Source: Formicarius rufipectus (Eukaryota > Chordata > Aves > Passeriformes > Formicariidae). Taken from it: a DNA stretch of 64,000 nucleotides. The stretch is from the NCBI GenBank assembly GCA_013399695.1, contig VXAU01006135.1, forward strand, positions 1,311,842 through 1,375,841. The letters run 5' to 3'. The notes under the pieces are model-generated. The model saw only the letters and a program-made list of their open reading frames with translations. It was not told the DNA's origin and ran no database searches. Below, in pieces: positions 1-12,239 of this stretch. Numbering within the stretch: position 1 is the first letter of the stretch; every line of letters starts with the position of its first letter. Both the position numbers and the translations under genes were made by a program.

Positions 1-2228
1 TTTTTTCAGTTCAAAAAAAGAAGTGTTTTTCTTCTGTCCTTTGTAAAATTCTTAACATTCAGTATGGGTTGCCATTCCAACAGAAAACATGTTTAGATGG
101 GAGGTGCTTTTGAGAGGGCAATGCAGAAACAAGTTCCTGGTTATCCTCCAGATTCTTTTTAGTCAGTTTAATTGCATCAAGATCTTCCTATTTAGTGAAG
201 ATTTTTTTCCTATGGCAAAACAATAGCTGGTGCTCTATAGGGTGTCCTTAGCAAGTGAAACTAATACCCTGGGACAGCATTTAGGGATATGAAATTATTA
301 TGTTCCACATACATATAAATGTACTGACAAAATCACTGGCACAGTGAATCTAGTCTTACTCAACCCTCTGCACCATCAGATGACTTATGTAGGCCTGCCA
401 TGTCATGTTTATATTTTCCTACACTGGAAATTTTTGTGTGCAGTTGATTTCTAAATATACCAGTAGGATCTGAATGTGAAAAGGACCTAGAAGTGGGCCA
501 CTAAGTACTGTCGTCATGACTAGGTAAGTACTTTCTGTGTGCTGTGCTTACCCAGGAGAGGAAATGATCTGGATAATGAGAAGAATTGGACTGGAGCAGA
601 GTGAAGAATCCTACTTGGATATTTATACCTCTTTCAAATGCAAGTACAGAATAATTTAAAATAACAATTATTTTATTAAGGTTTATAATAAAACTGTATT
701 GTAACCTCTTTATCTTTGCTTGAGTTATAAGCAGTTATATTTGAGTGATTCTGTAAAATGTTGCAATTTTTTAATGTAAATTTAGCTCTTTTTTATTTGT
801 AAGTGCTAATATACCTCATATGTGACTGATGTTTAATGTAAAACTTTATTCATTCAATCACATGCAACAGTTTCTCTCTGTTGTCTTTTGATAGAATAAT
901 ATCCCTTCATTTATGGAACACTCAGCATTTGTGGCTAGGCAACATGTGATATCACTTTTTAAATTTTTTTTATTTTATTTTATTCAAGCAACACCAAATC
1001 ATCACTCTTTTGGATTTAAAAATTACCAGTTTGAATGACAACATTTATAGGAAGTGTGTGAGAACTGCTTTCCTACACAGAGACAAGCTATAGCCTAACC
1101 ATCTGTTTCCAGTGAGACAGTAAATTGTGAACCCACTAAATTCTTGTAGGTTCTTTGTAGCTGACTGTCCTGAGAGAGTTTCCTTGCAGTAAACAAGGTA
1201 TTTCCAATTAGGTTATCACTGGTAACTCACTGCATGCAGGTTAAAGATCTCCATAGTATCTGTGGAAAGATAGTCTTCATAGTACCTGGCTGGACCCACC
1301 CATGGGAGACTGGATCAGATTGGTCTCCTTGCTGAGGACCATTTCCCAGTACAAGTTATTTTAGTAACTGAATAAAGCAGCACATCCTGTCGCTTTTGTC
1401 TTACCTTGAGGATAGAGAATATTTTACACACTGTTTTCCCCCACATTGAAAAAGTTGCAGGAGGTGCAGGAAGAAGACACATTTTAAGAGCTGGAGAAAG
1501 TGCTTTATAGTGGGAGATTTAAATAGCTCAATCTGTTTATCTTATCAAAAGAAGATTGATAGGTAACATGATTGCAGTGTGCAAGTAAATTCACAGGAAG
1601 AAAATATGGGGTATTAAAAAGCTTTTTTTATTCAAGCACAGAACCCTGGTAGAAACTAATGCTGGAATCTTAAATCACATGAAACAAGTTGGAGTGAGGT
1701 GCAAATTTTTGCTGTTCAGTGTCGTTATTTACTGGAGTAAACTCTGAAACTGAGTCTCCATGTCTTCTGGTTCCTTGAAAAGGAACTCTATGCATTGGCT
1801 AAAACCATGTCATTGTGCTAAATAAGAGGGGCAGTAGAATGTTTAATGACCTATGAGCTGCAGGAAGCTATCCTACACATTTTATTTGGAATACTTCTGT
1901 CCTTATCCTTTATTAAATCTATGAAATGCCAAAATTCTCTTCTGTTGGAGACATATTGAGCCCAAATGCTGAGTTTGTAAAAAACACTTATGCACATGCT
2001 GAACCTTAATGGATTCCAAGATGATCAAAGCTCAAAAAAAAAAAAAAAAGGAAATAGAGAATTTCTTATTTGCCAGGACATTTAATTTTTGCATGATGTT
2101 TTACAGAAAAGATTCTAATGCTGAGGGTCACCTCTATTCTACTTACCTCTTGTGGCTGGTCATGTGCAGAGAGCTTTGTTTCTTTGTTTTCCCCTAGCAA
2201 CATGCATTAAAAGAAAAGACAAAATACT
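1..2228. other. Gene-free AT-rich stretch
   Basis: No coding region, RNA gene or recognisable transposon was seen. Open frames are short and without family signature. There is a T-rich TTTTA-type tract near 958-990 and a 16-base poly-A run at 2034-2049. The rest looks like unique intergenic or intronic sequence. Confidence 0.6.
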
Positions 2229-2251
2229 CTTTGACTTCATTGAAGTCAAAG
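2229..2251. repeat. Near-perfect 23-bp palindrome (TTGACTTCA type)
   Basis: Two 11-base arms, CTTTGACTTCA and TGAAGTCAAAG, are perfectly complementary around one central T. The core resembles the CATTGACTTCAATG fold-back found in old repeats of turtles, crocodiles and birds (recollection, not a search). A related half-site is seen near 55341 and a weaker one near 60763. A chance palindrome is possible. Confidence 0.5.
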
Positions 2252-2689
2252 GCAAAACTCCAACAACCTGTGACAGGGCTAAGATTTCACCTTAATACTT
2301 AGCTAATACTTTTGTCTTCATACACACAATGCCTGTGGTTCTTACAAAGATTTTAAGATTTTCTAGCTTTGCAGATGAAGGGCCTTGGACTGCACAGTTG
2401 TGAATGAAAGGAAGGGCAGATTATGAGATTATCTCTATGAATACAAGATGGATTGCTATGAAAAATATTATGGGATTTTATTTTACAGTATGTGAGATTA
2501 TACTTATTGTCGTTTTGTTGCTATATGGTCAAGGTATCCCATTAACATGTAGGGCTACATAAGAGTAAACTTTACATTGAAGTGTCTGATACATACTATG
2601 AATATTTTTATTTTAAAAATCCAACAAAATAAGAGGATGACTTTCTTATTTTGCCAAGGTACAACTTTTTCCTTGACTGCTGCCAGTTT

Positions 2690-3200
2690 TTCATTTTCAG
2701 GCCCCTTTTCTCCATCCTTTCTGTCGTACATGCTAATCTCCCTTTTTATACCGCCGTCTCAGAGTGATTCATTTGTGACAGTCACAGAAGCATGCACTCC
2801 AACACCCACACGCAGGTAAATCTGCTGCGGTGATATATTTTAATTACAGATTTAGTCAGAAGTAATTAAGGTTTTATGTCACAGGGATAGCGGAGAGTTT
2901 TAAAAATTCATGTGGTTTCAGTCTTTGTGAGCACCCGGTTTGTGACACAATGGCTTGCAAAACAGGAATGATCCCTTAGTGCTGTTAGATTAATTAATAG
3001 AAAGAGAATAAACTTAATGGAGCTAGAAAAGTGCAAAAAATTGTGTTTTTTCCACTGTATATCACACAGATGGAATGGTCGTCCTGGGATTGCGGCGGGG
3101 GACAGTAATTGCATTTTAATTACAGTGCTGATGGCTTCTGCTTCCTACCAGATGGAAGGCCCTTTTAAAATAGAGGCACAATAGCAAGCCTCTGCTTATT
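2690..3200. promoter_or_regulatory. Candidate conserved non-coding element with homeodomain-type cores
   Basis: The stretch keeps several CpGs (near 2751-2756, 2811, 2827, 2891, 2935, 3078 and 3094-3097) in an AT-rich, CpG-poor setting. It carries repeated TAATTA cores near 2840, 2863, 2990 and 3118. No repeat family is visible and frames through it are short. This texture is typical of vertebrate developmental enhancers, but conservation cannot be seen from one sequence. The short frames at 2577-2819 (+) and 2908-3114 (-) are taken as chance. Confidence 0.35.
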
Positions 3201-3204
3201 TTCT

Positions 3205-4636
3205 CTTCTGATGCTGGCTAACATATAGTGACACAAGACAAAAGCTATTATGGTATGGTTTGATCAGGAAGACTTTATTCAGTGCTATAATACTTCATAG
3301 TAGGAAGAAAATACATTTTCTGCCAGTATTAAAAAGGTTTTTCTTCTGTCTAGAAACTAAAATGGAAATATGCAGGGAACTACCTACTACTTTTATTAGT
3401 AACAATTGTAGTTAATCACATTGTTGCTAGGTTGATAGTATTTATGGAAGGGAAGACAGATAGCTGAGACTTCCTTTGTTTAGAATGCTTAGCAAAGATG
3501 GTTCTCAGGATGGCAATACACAGAACAAGGTGCAGGTTACATTGGACTTAACAGATGCAGAGTTTACTCTATGATGTCCTTTATTTTACAGATATTATTG
3601 GGAGTTAGCAAACATAAAAGTGCTGATTATTGAGAAACTGATGATGCAGAGAAGGGTCAGATTTGTAAATAGTGTGAAAATTGCATTCAAAGCCATTAAA
3701 TTGCATTAAGAAGCATACCTTTGTAGATGCACATACAGTATTCATAAGTGAATAAATGAATTTTATTTAATAATATTTCACCTTTTTGTCATAGTTTAAC
3801 TGCTTCATCTGTTAGTTTACTTCAGCAAGATGCCCTTCCACTGTCATTGCATCTTTAAGACTATGGTATATGTTTTTTTGTATTGTAAAGATGTATAGGA
3901 GAATCTTTTATCTGTGCTTTGATTCTTTACAAAGTGCAGGTAGCAATAAATGAATTTGCTTCCTAGCTAATGTAGGACTGATTTATTAAGCCACTTCCTT
4001 TGGGTGAAGGGTCACTCCTTAATTTTTCTGTAAGAAATGCAGTGATCACTACTCTGTAATAGTACTATTATTGAATACTTGTAATAATTAATACGAAATA
4101 GCACATTGTAGCTCAGAAAGATGTGACTTATGGAGCAGTGCTGCCAGCAACCCAGCTGCCTCTGAGGCAGCTTCCAATTAACCCGCTGGAGTCATCTCCA
4201 TATTGTCAAGGATGTGTGCTCAGAAAAGACACGTGGAGAAGGGGAGAATGGGGGGAACTGGCGGAGGTTGGAAGGGTCCAGACAAAGGATTCGTGTTGTC
4301 TGTTCTCTAACTCTCTGGAATTTCAATACTGGTAGTAGTGGAGTATCTCTAGTTGGATTATTCTTATTAAAATGTATTTGCTTAAGTATTTATACAACCA
4401 GTATTTATTCAAGCCATTTAACACACTCATAAATTTTGTTCATAGGAAATTTAAGTCCAATTTTTTACTACTACAGTCCAAAACGTCACTTTGATTCTTA
4501 CAAGTTAAAAAATAAGAAGAGAATTAAAGGAAAACTAATGGGAGAACAAGTGAAATATTTAGTGCTTTCCTCACTTTGGTTTTTATGCAATTGTAATTCT
4601 TCATAATCAGTTAAAGTGGAAGGGCTTGAAGAAGAT
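3205..4636. other. Gene-free stretch
   Basis: No supported gene. The two overlapping frames at 4123-4432 (+) are 70-72 codons, lack any domain and disagree with each other, so they are treated as chance. No retroelement could be recognised. Confidence 0.6.
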
Positions 4637-4650
4637 CTCGGAATTCCGAG
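4637..4650. repeat. Perfect 14-bp palindrome containing EcoRI-type core
   Basis: CTCGGAATTCCGAG is a perfect palindrome with two CpGs, in a region otherwise poor in CpG. It lies just outside the left edge of the old CR1 relic that begins around 4655. It could be a dimeric protein-binding site or chance. Confidence 0.5.
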
Positions 4651-4654
4651 TAAT

Positions 4655-5125
4655 CTTGGCAAAACTGTAGGAATGTTTCAGTAAGAACAAAAACAAAGTG
4701 CTACTTTTAGGAAGGAGAAATAAACCTTGAGTACAAAATGTAGAGTCACTTATTAGGGAGTTGCACTGTCTGAAAGGAGGAGGGCGATAGAGAAATAAAA
4801 ACTGAATATAAATGATTGTAATTGAATGGAAAAACCAGGAGATATTTTTTCTGGAATATGTAACTAAGGGTGTTATGTTTAAGATGTGAGATAATTCCCT
4901 CAGACTGGTGATGTTAAAATGGATAACATCTCTTGCCTTAGGATTTACTTCAAGAAGGATCCAGGAAACTTGATGAAATCTGGGAGAAGAACAGTCTAAA
5001 GACACAGTAAATAATGGTTCTGCATGTCTTTGTGTCACAGAATTTTACTCACAGATTGTAAGGGGTTTTTCCAGCTACAGGCATAGTGAATGGAACAGCC
5101 TGGGTTGTGAAGCTCTTTCATTAGA
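4655..5125 (+). mobile_element. Ancient CR1-type LINE relic (3' part of ORF2)
   Basis: The text follows, with many changes, the CR1 ORF2 region after the reverse transcriptase core. The cues in order are AAGTGCTACTTTTAGGAAGG and GAGTACAAAATG (4698-4741), AAACTGAATAT (4799-4809), a segment near 4947 like the TTCAAGAAAGATGTGGAGAAA portion, then GAATGGAACAGCCTGGG and GAGACTTTAAAAATATTCA (about 5088-5142), matching the 'NRLPREV...SLEIFK' end. Order and spacing agree with a + strand insertion. There are many stops and indels, so it is dead. It fits an old amniote CR1 lineage better than the younger bird copies. The 143-codon frame on the other strand (4607-5038) is only antisense to it. Confidence 0.6.
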
Positions 5126-5129
5126 GACT

Positions 5130-8100
5130 TTAAAAATATTCACATAACACAACACAATAACGTGTGATCAAGATGAAATAACAGTGATGTGAGTGATAAA
5201 TATGTGAGTAGTTGTGGTCTTCAGTGTTTTTACCGTTTTTTCATTCAATCACCTCCTGTGACACCTGTCAGCTCTTCTTCCTTTATGATTCTTGCATATT
5301 TAGTGTTTTGTTCTTCCTTTAATTACTTCTGCATTTTTTTAATTTCTTTAAAATTGTAGATCAATAACAGCAAAAGCAAGTTTTATATGGGATAAACCCA
5401 TGCCTCACATCAGATATGAAATGTCTAAGAATTGAAAGTTATGTTTTCACTGAGAGTTTGTAAAAGTGTATTAAAGTGTGAGTTTCATGTTGGAGCAGCT
5501 TAAAATGTGTACACAATTATTTATTCAATTCAGAAAAGCATTACTTTGTTGAAGAAGTCAAGAGAAAAACCACAAAAAGTAATAAGGAGATGGGAAATAA
5601 TTATTTAAGGTCATGGTGCAGCAAAATAAAATGTATGCTGAAAGGTAAAAATAGTTATGCTGACATCAAGGTTAGTGAATCATTTGGTTAAATGCTCTCC
5701 TGGGTAAGAATTGATTAAATAATACCTAAGATTGGGAGAGGTACATGATGATGCCCTGCAAATGTGTAAAACTGAGGGAACAAGTTTTGAGACTGTATAG
5801 GAAACTATTAAGAACTAATGGAGTGAAATAAAAGACTACCTTTGTGCAATTTCATGAAGTTAAAATATCTAGTTACACTTGAGGATGAAGATTTGATCAT
5901 GAGATCAATACACTTTAGAATAGTTTTCCAAGAGTAGTGATGCATAAAAACATAAAGGTCATAGCGTGAGGTCAGAAACAATGTCTGGAACAATCTCTTG
6001 TGGGCACCAGCAGATGCTTATATTAGAAAATAAAAGTAGGTGAGAATAAATAGCAGCTACACTAATTAACATTTAAAAATCAGAAATATTAGTACAATGT
6101 ACTACTAATTCTGTAAAAACAGTGCAGATCTAATTGTTGAAGTAGGGTACATGAGCTGTTTTTTCCTTCTGCAATTTCAAACCCTCAGTCTTAGGAAATG
6201 TCATTTCATCCTCAAATGATCTGAAGTGGCTAAGAACGTCCCGGTATCAAGCTCCTTATTTGCAGATATTTTTGCAGGTATATTAGTTCTAGCATTAGAA
6301 TTATAAAAGTCTCTCACACTTGTGCACAGCCTGGAGAGGGTGCAGATGGCTTTAAACTTGCAGGAACTAATCTATGTGAAATATAGGTGAAGTTTGCTAT
6401 TAGCCATCCCAACACTTGCAAGCACTTCATGGGGTGAATGTCTGATGTTTTCAGTGCTTCTGCACTGAAATGACTACAATAATCTGGCCTCCTAGTTTTG
6501 AAAATATAAAATCACAAGTTTCCTGTTATTCTAAGATAGAGTGCTCTTGCACAAGAAATATTTAGATCCCAAAAGACTGCGGCAACATTAGCAGAGATTC
6601 TGGACATTTGTATTAAATATCTATTTAAATTGTTCATACTGTGTTTCAAATAATAAAACCCGAGAAGAGTCATCTACTTAGCAGAGGAATAAGTGCTATA
6701 GAAATTAGTAAAAAGAAACAAATATTTGACATGTGTATGTCCATATTTAGGCAAATTGATGATTTCTGGCACTGTTATAAATTTCTACATTATAAAGAAA
6801 GTTTGCCAGCAAGGAACAGAAGGAGTATTGACTTTTTACTGTAATGACATTTCTGTCAAATTAATTATAAACTTGGGAAATATTAATCTAATTGAAATAA
6901 TACTGCTAAAAGAAAAATCAGTGAGATTTTTTTTCCTGACAGTTCAATGGTTCACAAAATGTGAAGAACATGAAATACAAGAGTATTAGAGAAAATAATT
7001 GCTAGTATTATAGTAATTTGTATGAATATTGTTGAACAGTATTAAAATGTCTATTCACGTCTATTAAGTGTCTATTCATGTCTCCTAAAACTCCATCTGA
7101 CAACAGTGGAAATAGTCTTTTAATATAGAATCATAAATAAGTAAAGAAAATAATAAAGAAAAAGAATAAAGCAGTAATATATATATATTTATTATGAAAA
7201 CACATTGATCAGCAATGTATCATACTGAAAATGTTGTCATGACACAATACAAATGGCAGTAATCAAATTAAAATGGGATTCACCTGCCTGTCATGTTCTT
7301 GCCAAATGGAAGAGTGCTCTAAAATAGATTGCATAATTTAAATTTAAGGAATGAGATACTTAAAGATTGTTGATGTTGCTCTAAAGGAAGGAGACTGTTT
7401 GCCAGGGTAGTTAAGGCTGTGGGTAGATGCCTTAGACCAGCTCATGCTCCTCTGGACCATGCTAAACCCAGGGTGAAGGCCAAAACCTGAGGAACAGCTG
7501 GGAGAGAGGGTGCTCAGCATCTGTTGAGCTCAGGATCTGAGTGCAGAAAGGCATAAATGAGCACTTCTATGAAAATACAGGAGACACACACAGGAACTGG
7601 AATCAGCCACAGCACCTTGTTTGCACCTTCTGTGAGGACAACGACCTGAAAACACCGAGCTGGGTTGTTGGTACTGTTTTATTTGAAGGTGCAGAAATTA
7701 AATTTGGTGCAACTGAAAAACGTAACACCGAGAGCACTTAGGCAAAAAAGTCTCCCTTGAGTATTTGCAGCATCTTTTGATTTACCCTGAACATTGTCTT
7801 AGTGTTTTGGTGAAAGAGGCTAAAGTGGTCTTTGAAACCTCCTTTGGTGCTGATTGTCTAAATAATGGCCACATAAGCACTGGGAAGGAATGCTGTTTAG
7901 ACTAAGAAGTGGTTGATTTTGAGTGAGGTGGTTTGCTTATCCACCACAGTTGGACCTTTAACAGAGTTGTTAGCTGAATTATATGGCATGATTATATCTC
8001 CATATACGACAGAATAGTTACCTGAATGACATGTCACGATCTTGTTTTGCCTAATGCACTGCACACTTTACTGAAGGTTTCTTGGGCTCTTTCTCTGCTC

Positions 8101-9510
8101 CATGAGAAAACCACAGAGCTCCTCGGTGACTGTCACTGCATATTCATTTCCCTACAAGCCATGCATATGTCAGGTTACACTTCTGCAGGAGGGCTGGCTT
8201 GTGCACTGCAGCTCCCTTTCAGTCCCAGCATTGCTCCTCTTGGTGTCTCTTCATCAAGGAAGGAGAGGAGCAGGAGAAGGAATCCTCTGTGAAGCCCCAG
8301 AGTCCTTCTCCTGCACCTCTGCATCCCTAAAAGGGGACACACATCTCGTCTTCAGCAGCTGCTGGATGTGGTGAGCATTAACAATTCATACTTCTTGTGG
8401 CAAGTGGTCTGAAAATGGGCTGAAGTGCAATGTCTTAATGTGCAAACAATGCTAACAGGTCCTGACTTTTGCTCAGGGCTGCTTTGGGCCTTAGAAGGTG
8501 GTTGGCTGACTCTTAAATATTCGAATAGTCTTTCTGTGCTGCAGCTGTATTAGATTCAGGGAGGGTTGAGGTATCTAGAACTTGATTAATTTCTCTGCAG
8601 GTTCTGGATCTGATCATGTGAAAAAAATTACACCAGTAGTGAAAATGGCATGAGGCTTGTTTTTTTGTTAGATTCACAAGAAGGGACATAATTGGTGCTG
8701 CTTTAGTATTAACAACTTTCTCTTGAGAGACAAGTAGTGTTCACAGGCAAAAATTGCTTTTTCTTCCTGTGAGTAGGTGGATAATACTAAAGCAACTTGG
8801 GTCTGGTTGTTAACTAGAGAATAAAATTAACCCTACTTTAAATTCTTTGCCATATTCTAGAGTTAGATATTGGAAGCAGAGCTCCTTTGTAGCAGTGGCA
8901 TGCTGTGACTGAGATTGCACACACCCTTTACCACAAGTCTTGTTAATCTGGGCTTTCTAAAAATATAAATGCACTTGATTATCTGTCCTTTTTCAGATTT
9001 AGCTTTCTGCAGGCTTTTCTGAATTGCAGTTCTTGCTCTGGAAGGGCAAGTCTTTGTAAGGATGCAAAGTGTATTGGAATGGTTTTAAAAGCTAGTGATA
9101 CTTCTGAATGATACATTAGAGAGAACTGTATTCCAATTTTACTGGGAGTATTAACTCCACCCTTACACCAAGCACTTGGTTCTTTGGTATAAAAGCATTA
9201 TCAACTTGGTTTTCCCCTTGTCTGTATAAAATGTATGTCTGTGCTATGACTATTGTCCTTATCACATAGAAAAGATAATGTAAGAGCTCCGTAGAAATGT
9301 CTCTCTTTTCCAGAAATATATTAATTTAGGTATTTATTTGGAAGTTCCCCTTATGTTGATTCATGACCAAAGCCGGCAACACTAGTGTAGGTGTGGCCTA
9401 CATAAAAAATACTGTAAATATATAAACGACATTTATCAGAGAGTAGCTAAATGAACCCTGCATAATAAGAAAATGATAAACTACTTTGTATTAATTGCTA
9501 AAAGCAGTGA
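5130..9510. other. Gene-free AT-rich stretch
   Basis: No gene or recognisable transposon in about 4.4 kb. Minor items: imperfect short repeats of TCTATTCA type near 7045-7085 and an (AT)n run at about 7176-7188. Frames at 6641-6989, 7541-7741 and 8026-8374 are under 95 codons and featureless. The 7400-8380 part is less AT-rich but shows no domain, splice pair or repeat I can name. Confidence 0.55.
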
Positions 9511-9514
9511 TTCC

Positions 9515-9690
9515 ATTTGACAGAGCACTGAACTGAAACTTAGGAGATTATGCTCACTGGCCAGAGCAAATTTACTTATCAAATTTGCCTCATATTCCAC
9601 ATCTATATAATAGGAAAAATGTTACTGACTTTATTTGTAAAGCAGTTTTAAGGTTTAATAGTAAATCATGCCATATAAGAGTTATATATT
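9515..9690 (+). mobile_element. MIR/CORE-SINE-type relic
   Basis: The order of cues matches a tRNA-derived CORE-SINE. GACAGAGCACTGAACTG near 9519 corresponds to the promoter-side GGAGCACTGGACTG segment. A diverged core follows, then CCTCATATTCCACATCTATA (9589-9608) and ATAGGAAAAATGTTACTGAC, like the MIR 'CCTCAGTTTCCTCATCTGTAAAATGGGGATAATA' section. A tail with GTAAAGCAG and CCATATAAGAG resembles the 'GTAAAGCGC...GGCGCTATATAAG' end of amniote CORE-SINEs. It is heavily diverged, as expected for an insertion older than birds. Confidence 0.6.
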
Positions 9691-9694
9691 GTTT

Positions 9695-12235
9695 GTAATC
9701 TACTGAACACAGACATACAAAACCAAAGTGACACTTTTTGTCTAGAAACTACTTGGAGTAAGGACTTTAAAGCATTCTGGAAATTCATGAATCCAGATTT
9801 ATGGCCTTTAAAAAGCACTAATAGAAACGTGGATTGTCAGAGTTGAGGACTCAACAACAAGAACAACATAGCAATGATGTCCATGATGAGACAAAGAGAG
9901 AGGACTGTAGCTCTGTACCAGTGCCCTGTGTTGCTTTTGATTTACTCTTTGGTCCACACAAGAAGTGTTCCATTATATAAATCATGTTTAACTTCTGTAC
10001 AACTTGTGAAGTTTTTAACTGCTGAGTGTATTTTGATTGGATTTACATATGGCAAAGAATTCACTCTTGCAGACACAGGGGTTATATTACTCACTTGGGA
10101 AATACAGTGGTCTGTATGTATGCAAAAATCACTGTTCATAGGTAAAACCATTTCAGAAGATATTCTTCTTTGGAGATGCACTTGTTACTTTGGTGCTTAG
10201 TGTTGGTACTCTGATCCTTCATTGCATCACAGAGGATGAGTGTGACTGTGTGTGAATCTTCTTACAAGTATTTTGTCCAATGTTTCAGGTACAATAGGTC
10301 ATTCTCTTTTCCAGTAATTCTGTGCAGATTGAGCTCCAAAACCAGATGTTTCCTGAACATCATTCTGATGGCCTGGCCCGTTCTGTCAGGGTGGTTGTTT
10401 AGAGTATCTTCCACAGCACTTCTCAATGAGCTTGATGAACACAGACAAAATAGAAATTATGATTATGAAAGGCCATGGAAGTTTTCTTTCCTGCCCTTGG
10501 CAGCTTCATTATGCTTTGACAATTCCTGTTTGAGTTTGCTTTTCCTTAGTTCCTTGAGGCATTTTCTAGAACAGTCCATCATCAATAACTTTCTGGTGTG
10601 ATTGCCTGAAAATATGTTCATGTAGGTCAACTTCTTGAAATACTAAATATGAGAAATATAAATAAAATCAAGCCTGATTAAAGTTCCTTGGAAAACTAAA
10701 TGTGCTAATTTAGTTGACATTCTCCCTACAGTTTTCTAGAGTACATGCCTCTTTCAGTTTTTGTTGTGGTTGATTAATCAGTATTTTCTTAGAAAGATCT
10801 TAAAGGAGTTTGTTTTATTAAAGACAATTCTTAAGGAAAATGCTCTAATGATTCATGACAGAGAAGCCTCTTTTCAGTCACACTTTTTTGGCCATAGAAC
10901 TGGTTTTATCTCAGAGACTGTGCACTACATGGCTAGAGTATTTATTTATAGACTGTTTCTGTTCTTGAATATCTCATCTTCAAGTTAAGTAACATTTATT
11001 ACCATGAATGTAGAGGAGCTTGTATAGGAGCTTTTTAACTGTGATGAGCATCTTAGGGAAGAGAAGCAAAACAAATTACTCTGGCTATCATGATCCAAAT
11101 GTCAATTGTCTGGTACACATCCATAACAAAATGTGTAAAAAAAGGTGACAGTTTTTTATGTGAGGAGCAGTCTCCAAACTTAGCCTTCATTACACCATCA
11201 GTGTTACAGCAAGGCTTTCATTTAGTGTTTGTGCAGAAAAAAAATGTTTACCAATTAGGTAGTTGCCAGGGTCAGTGAGATGAAAAAAAAAAGTGAGAGA
11301 AGTACTTGGTATAAAATAAAACTTGTAGCCAGAAGTCTCCACTTTTGACACGGGTCAGCTTGTGTTTCATTTCTTCCCCTCTTATTTTGGGAATCATAAG
11401 TTATTGGATGCTAGGTACCTTGGTTCATGTGCTATAACCAAACATAGCAACATTTTTTTCCTGGCATTTGACATAGTTCTGGAATCAAAGAGTGAACTTT
11501 GGTATTTCAGCATTTATTAGGGTTGTGTGTGTGATGAATTTTGTCTTGCTGGATAGAATGATGAATATTTGTGTCAATATGCATATGAGATGGGTTATTC
11601 ATATCCCTGGTTCATATGCAGAACTGTAATTGCAAGCTCATTTCTTCACTGCATTAAAATTCTCAACCACAGTGTTGCATTAAAATTCTCAACCTCAGTG
11701 TTTCATTAATGGGTTTATTGCCCTAATAAGTTTCAGTGAACCCAAGTAAAAGAATAGCAACTGTCACAGGTGGATTTAAAAAGTTTAGACATAACATTCT
11801 GTAGTTAAAATATTTAATTCTTGTAATAACGTGTGCCTTCCAGAGGCCCAAAGGGGTGGGGAGGAATGAATTTAAGGGAGTGCCACAGAAAAGACTGATA
11901 CTCTCATCACAGAGGTTCCAAGTGACACATCCATTACTATTAGAAATGGGCTAGAGTCAAATTTCCAGAGCAATCTAGCTCATTAAGGGCTGAGTGAAAA
12001 AAATCTTCTGTATCTTATTTCTGAATAAAATTAACTCTTACATCTCCACCCACCACTGCCAAAGTGAAGTCCAGAAGAGAGAAGACAGTATGATGCAACC
12101 TCCTGAGAGGAAGCACAAACCCTAAAATGACCTCGTAGACTTCAGAAGAGCAGACTTTTGTATGTTTAGGGACCTGTGTGGAAGAATCCCATGGGTTACA
12201 GCCCTGGAGAGAAGAAAGGCCGAGGAGATGGTTGA
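9695..12235. other. Gene-free stretch with one short tandem duplication
   Basis: No gene recognised. The frames at 9874-10200 (108 codons) and 10236-10601 (121 codons) have no domain or consistent splice context. The only structure noted is the 26-bp duplication at 11651-11702, listed separately. Confidence 0.55.
11651..11702. repeat. 26-bp tandem duplication
   Basis: Two adjacent copies of a 26-base unit starting GCATTAAAATTCTCAACC differ at one base (ACAGTGTT versus TCAGTGTT). The unit then breaks down into TCATTAA. It looks like a recent local duplication and has no evident function. Confidence 0.85.
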
Positions 12236-12239
12236 TTTC

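Noticed and set aside
4607..5038. 143-codon frame on the minus strand
   Set aside because: It lies antisense over the old CR1 relic at 4655-5125 and has no domain.
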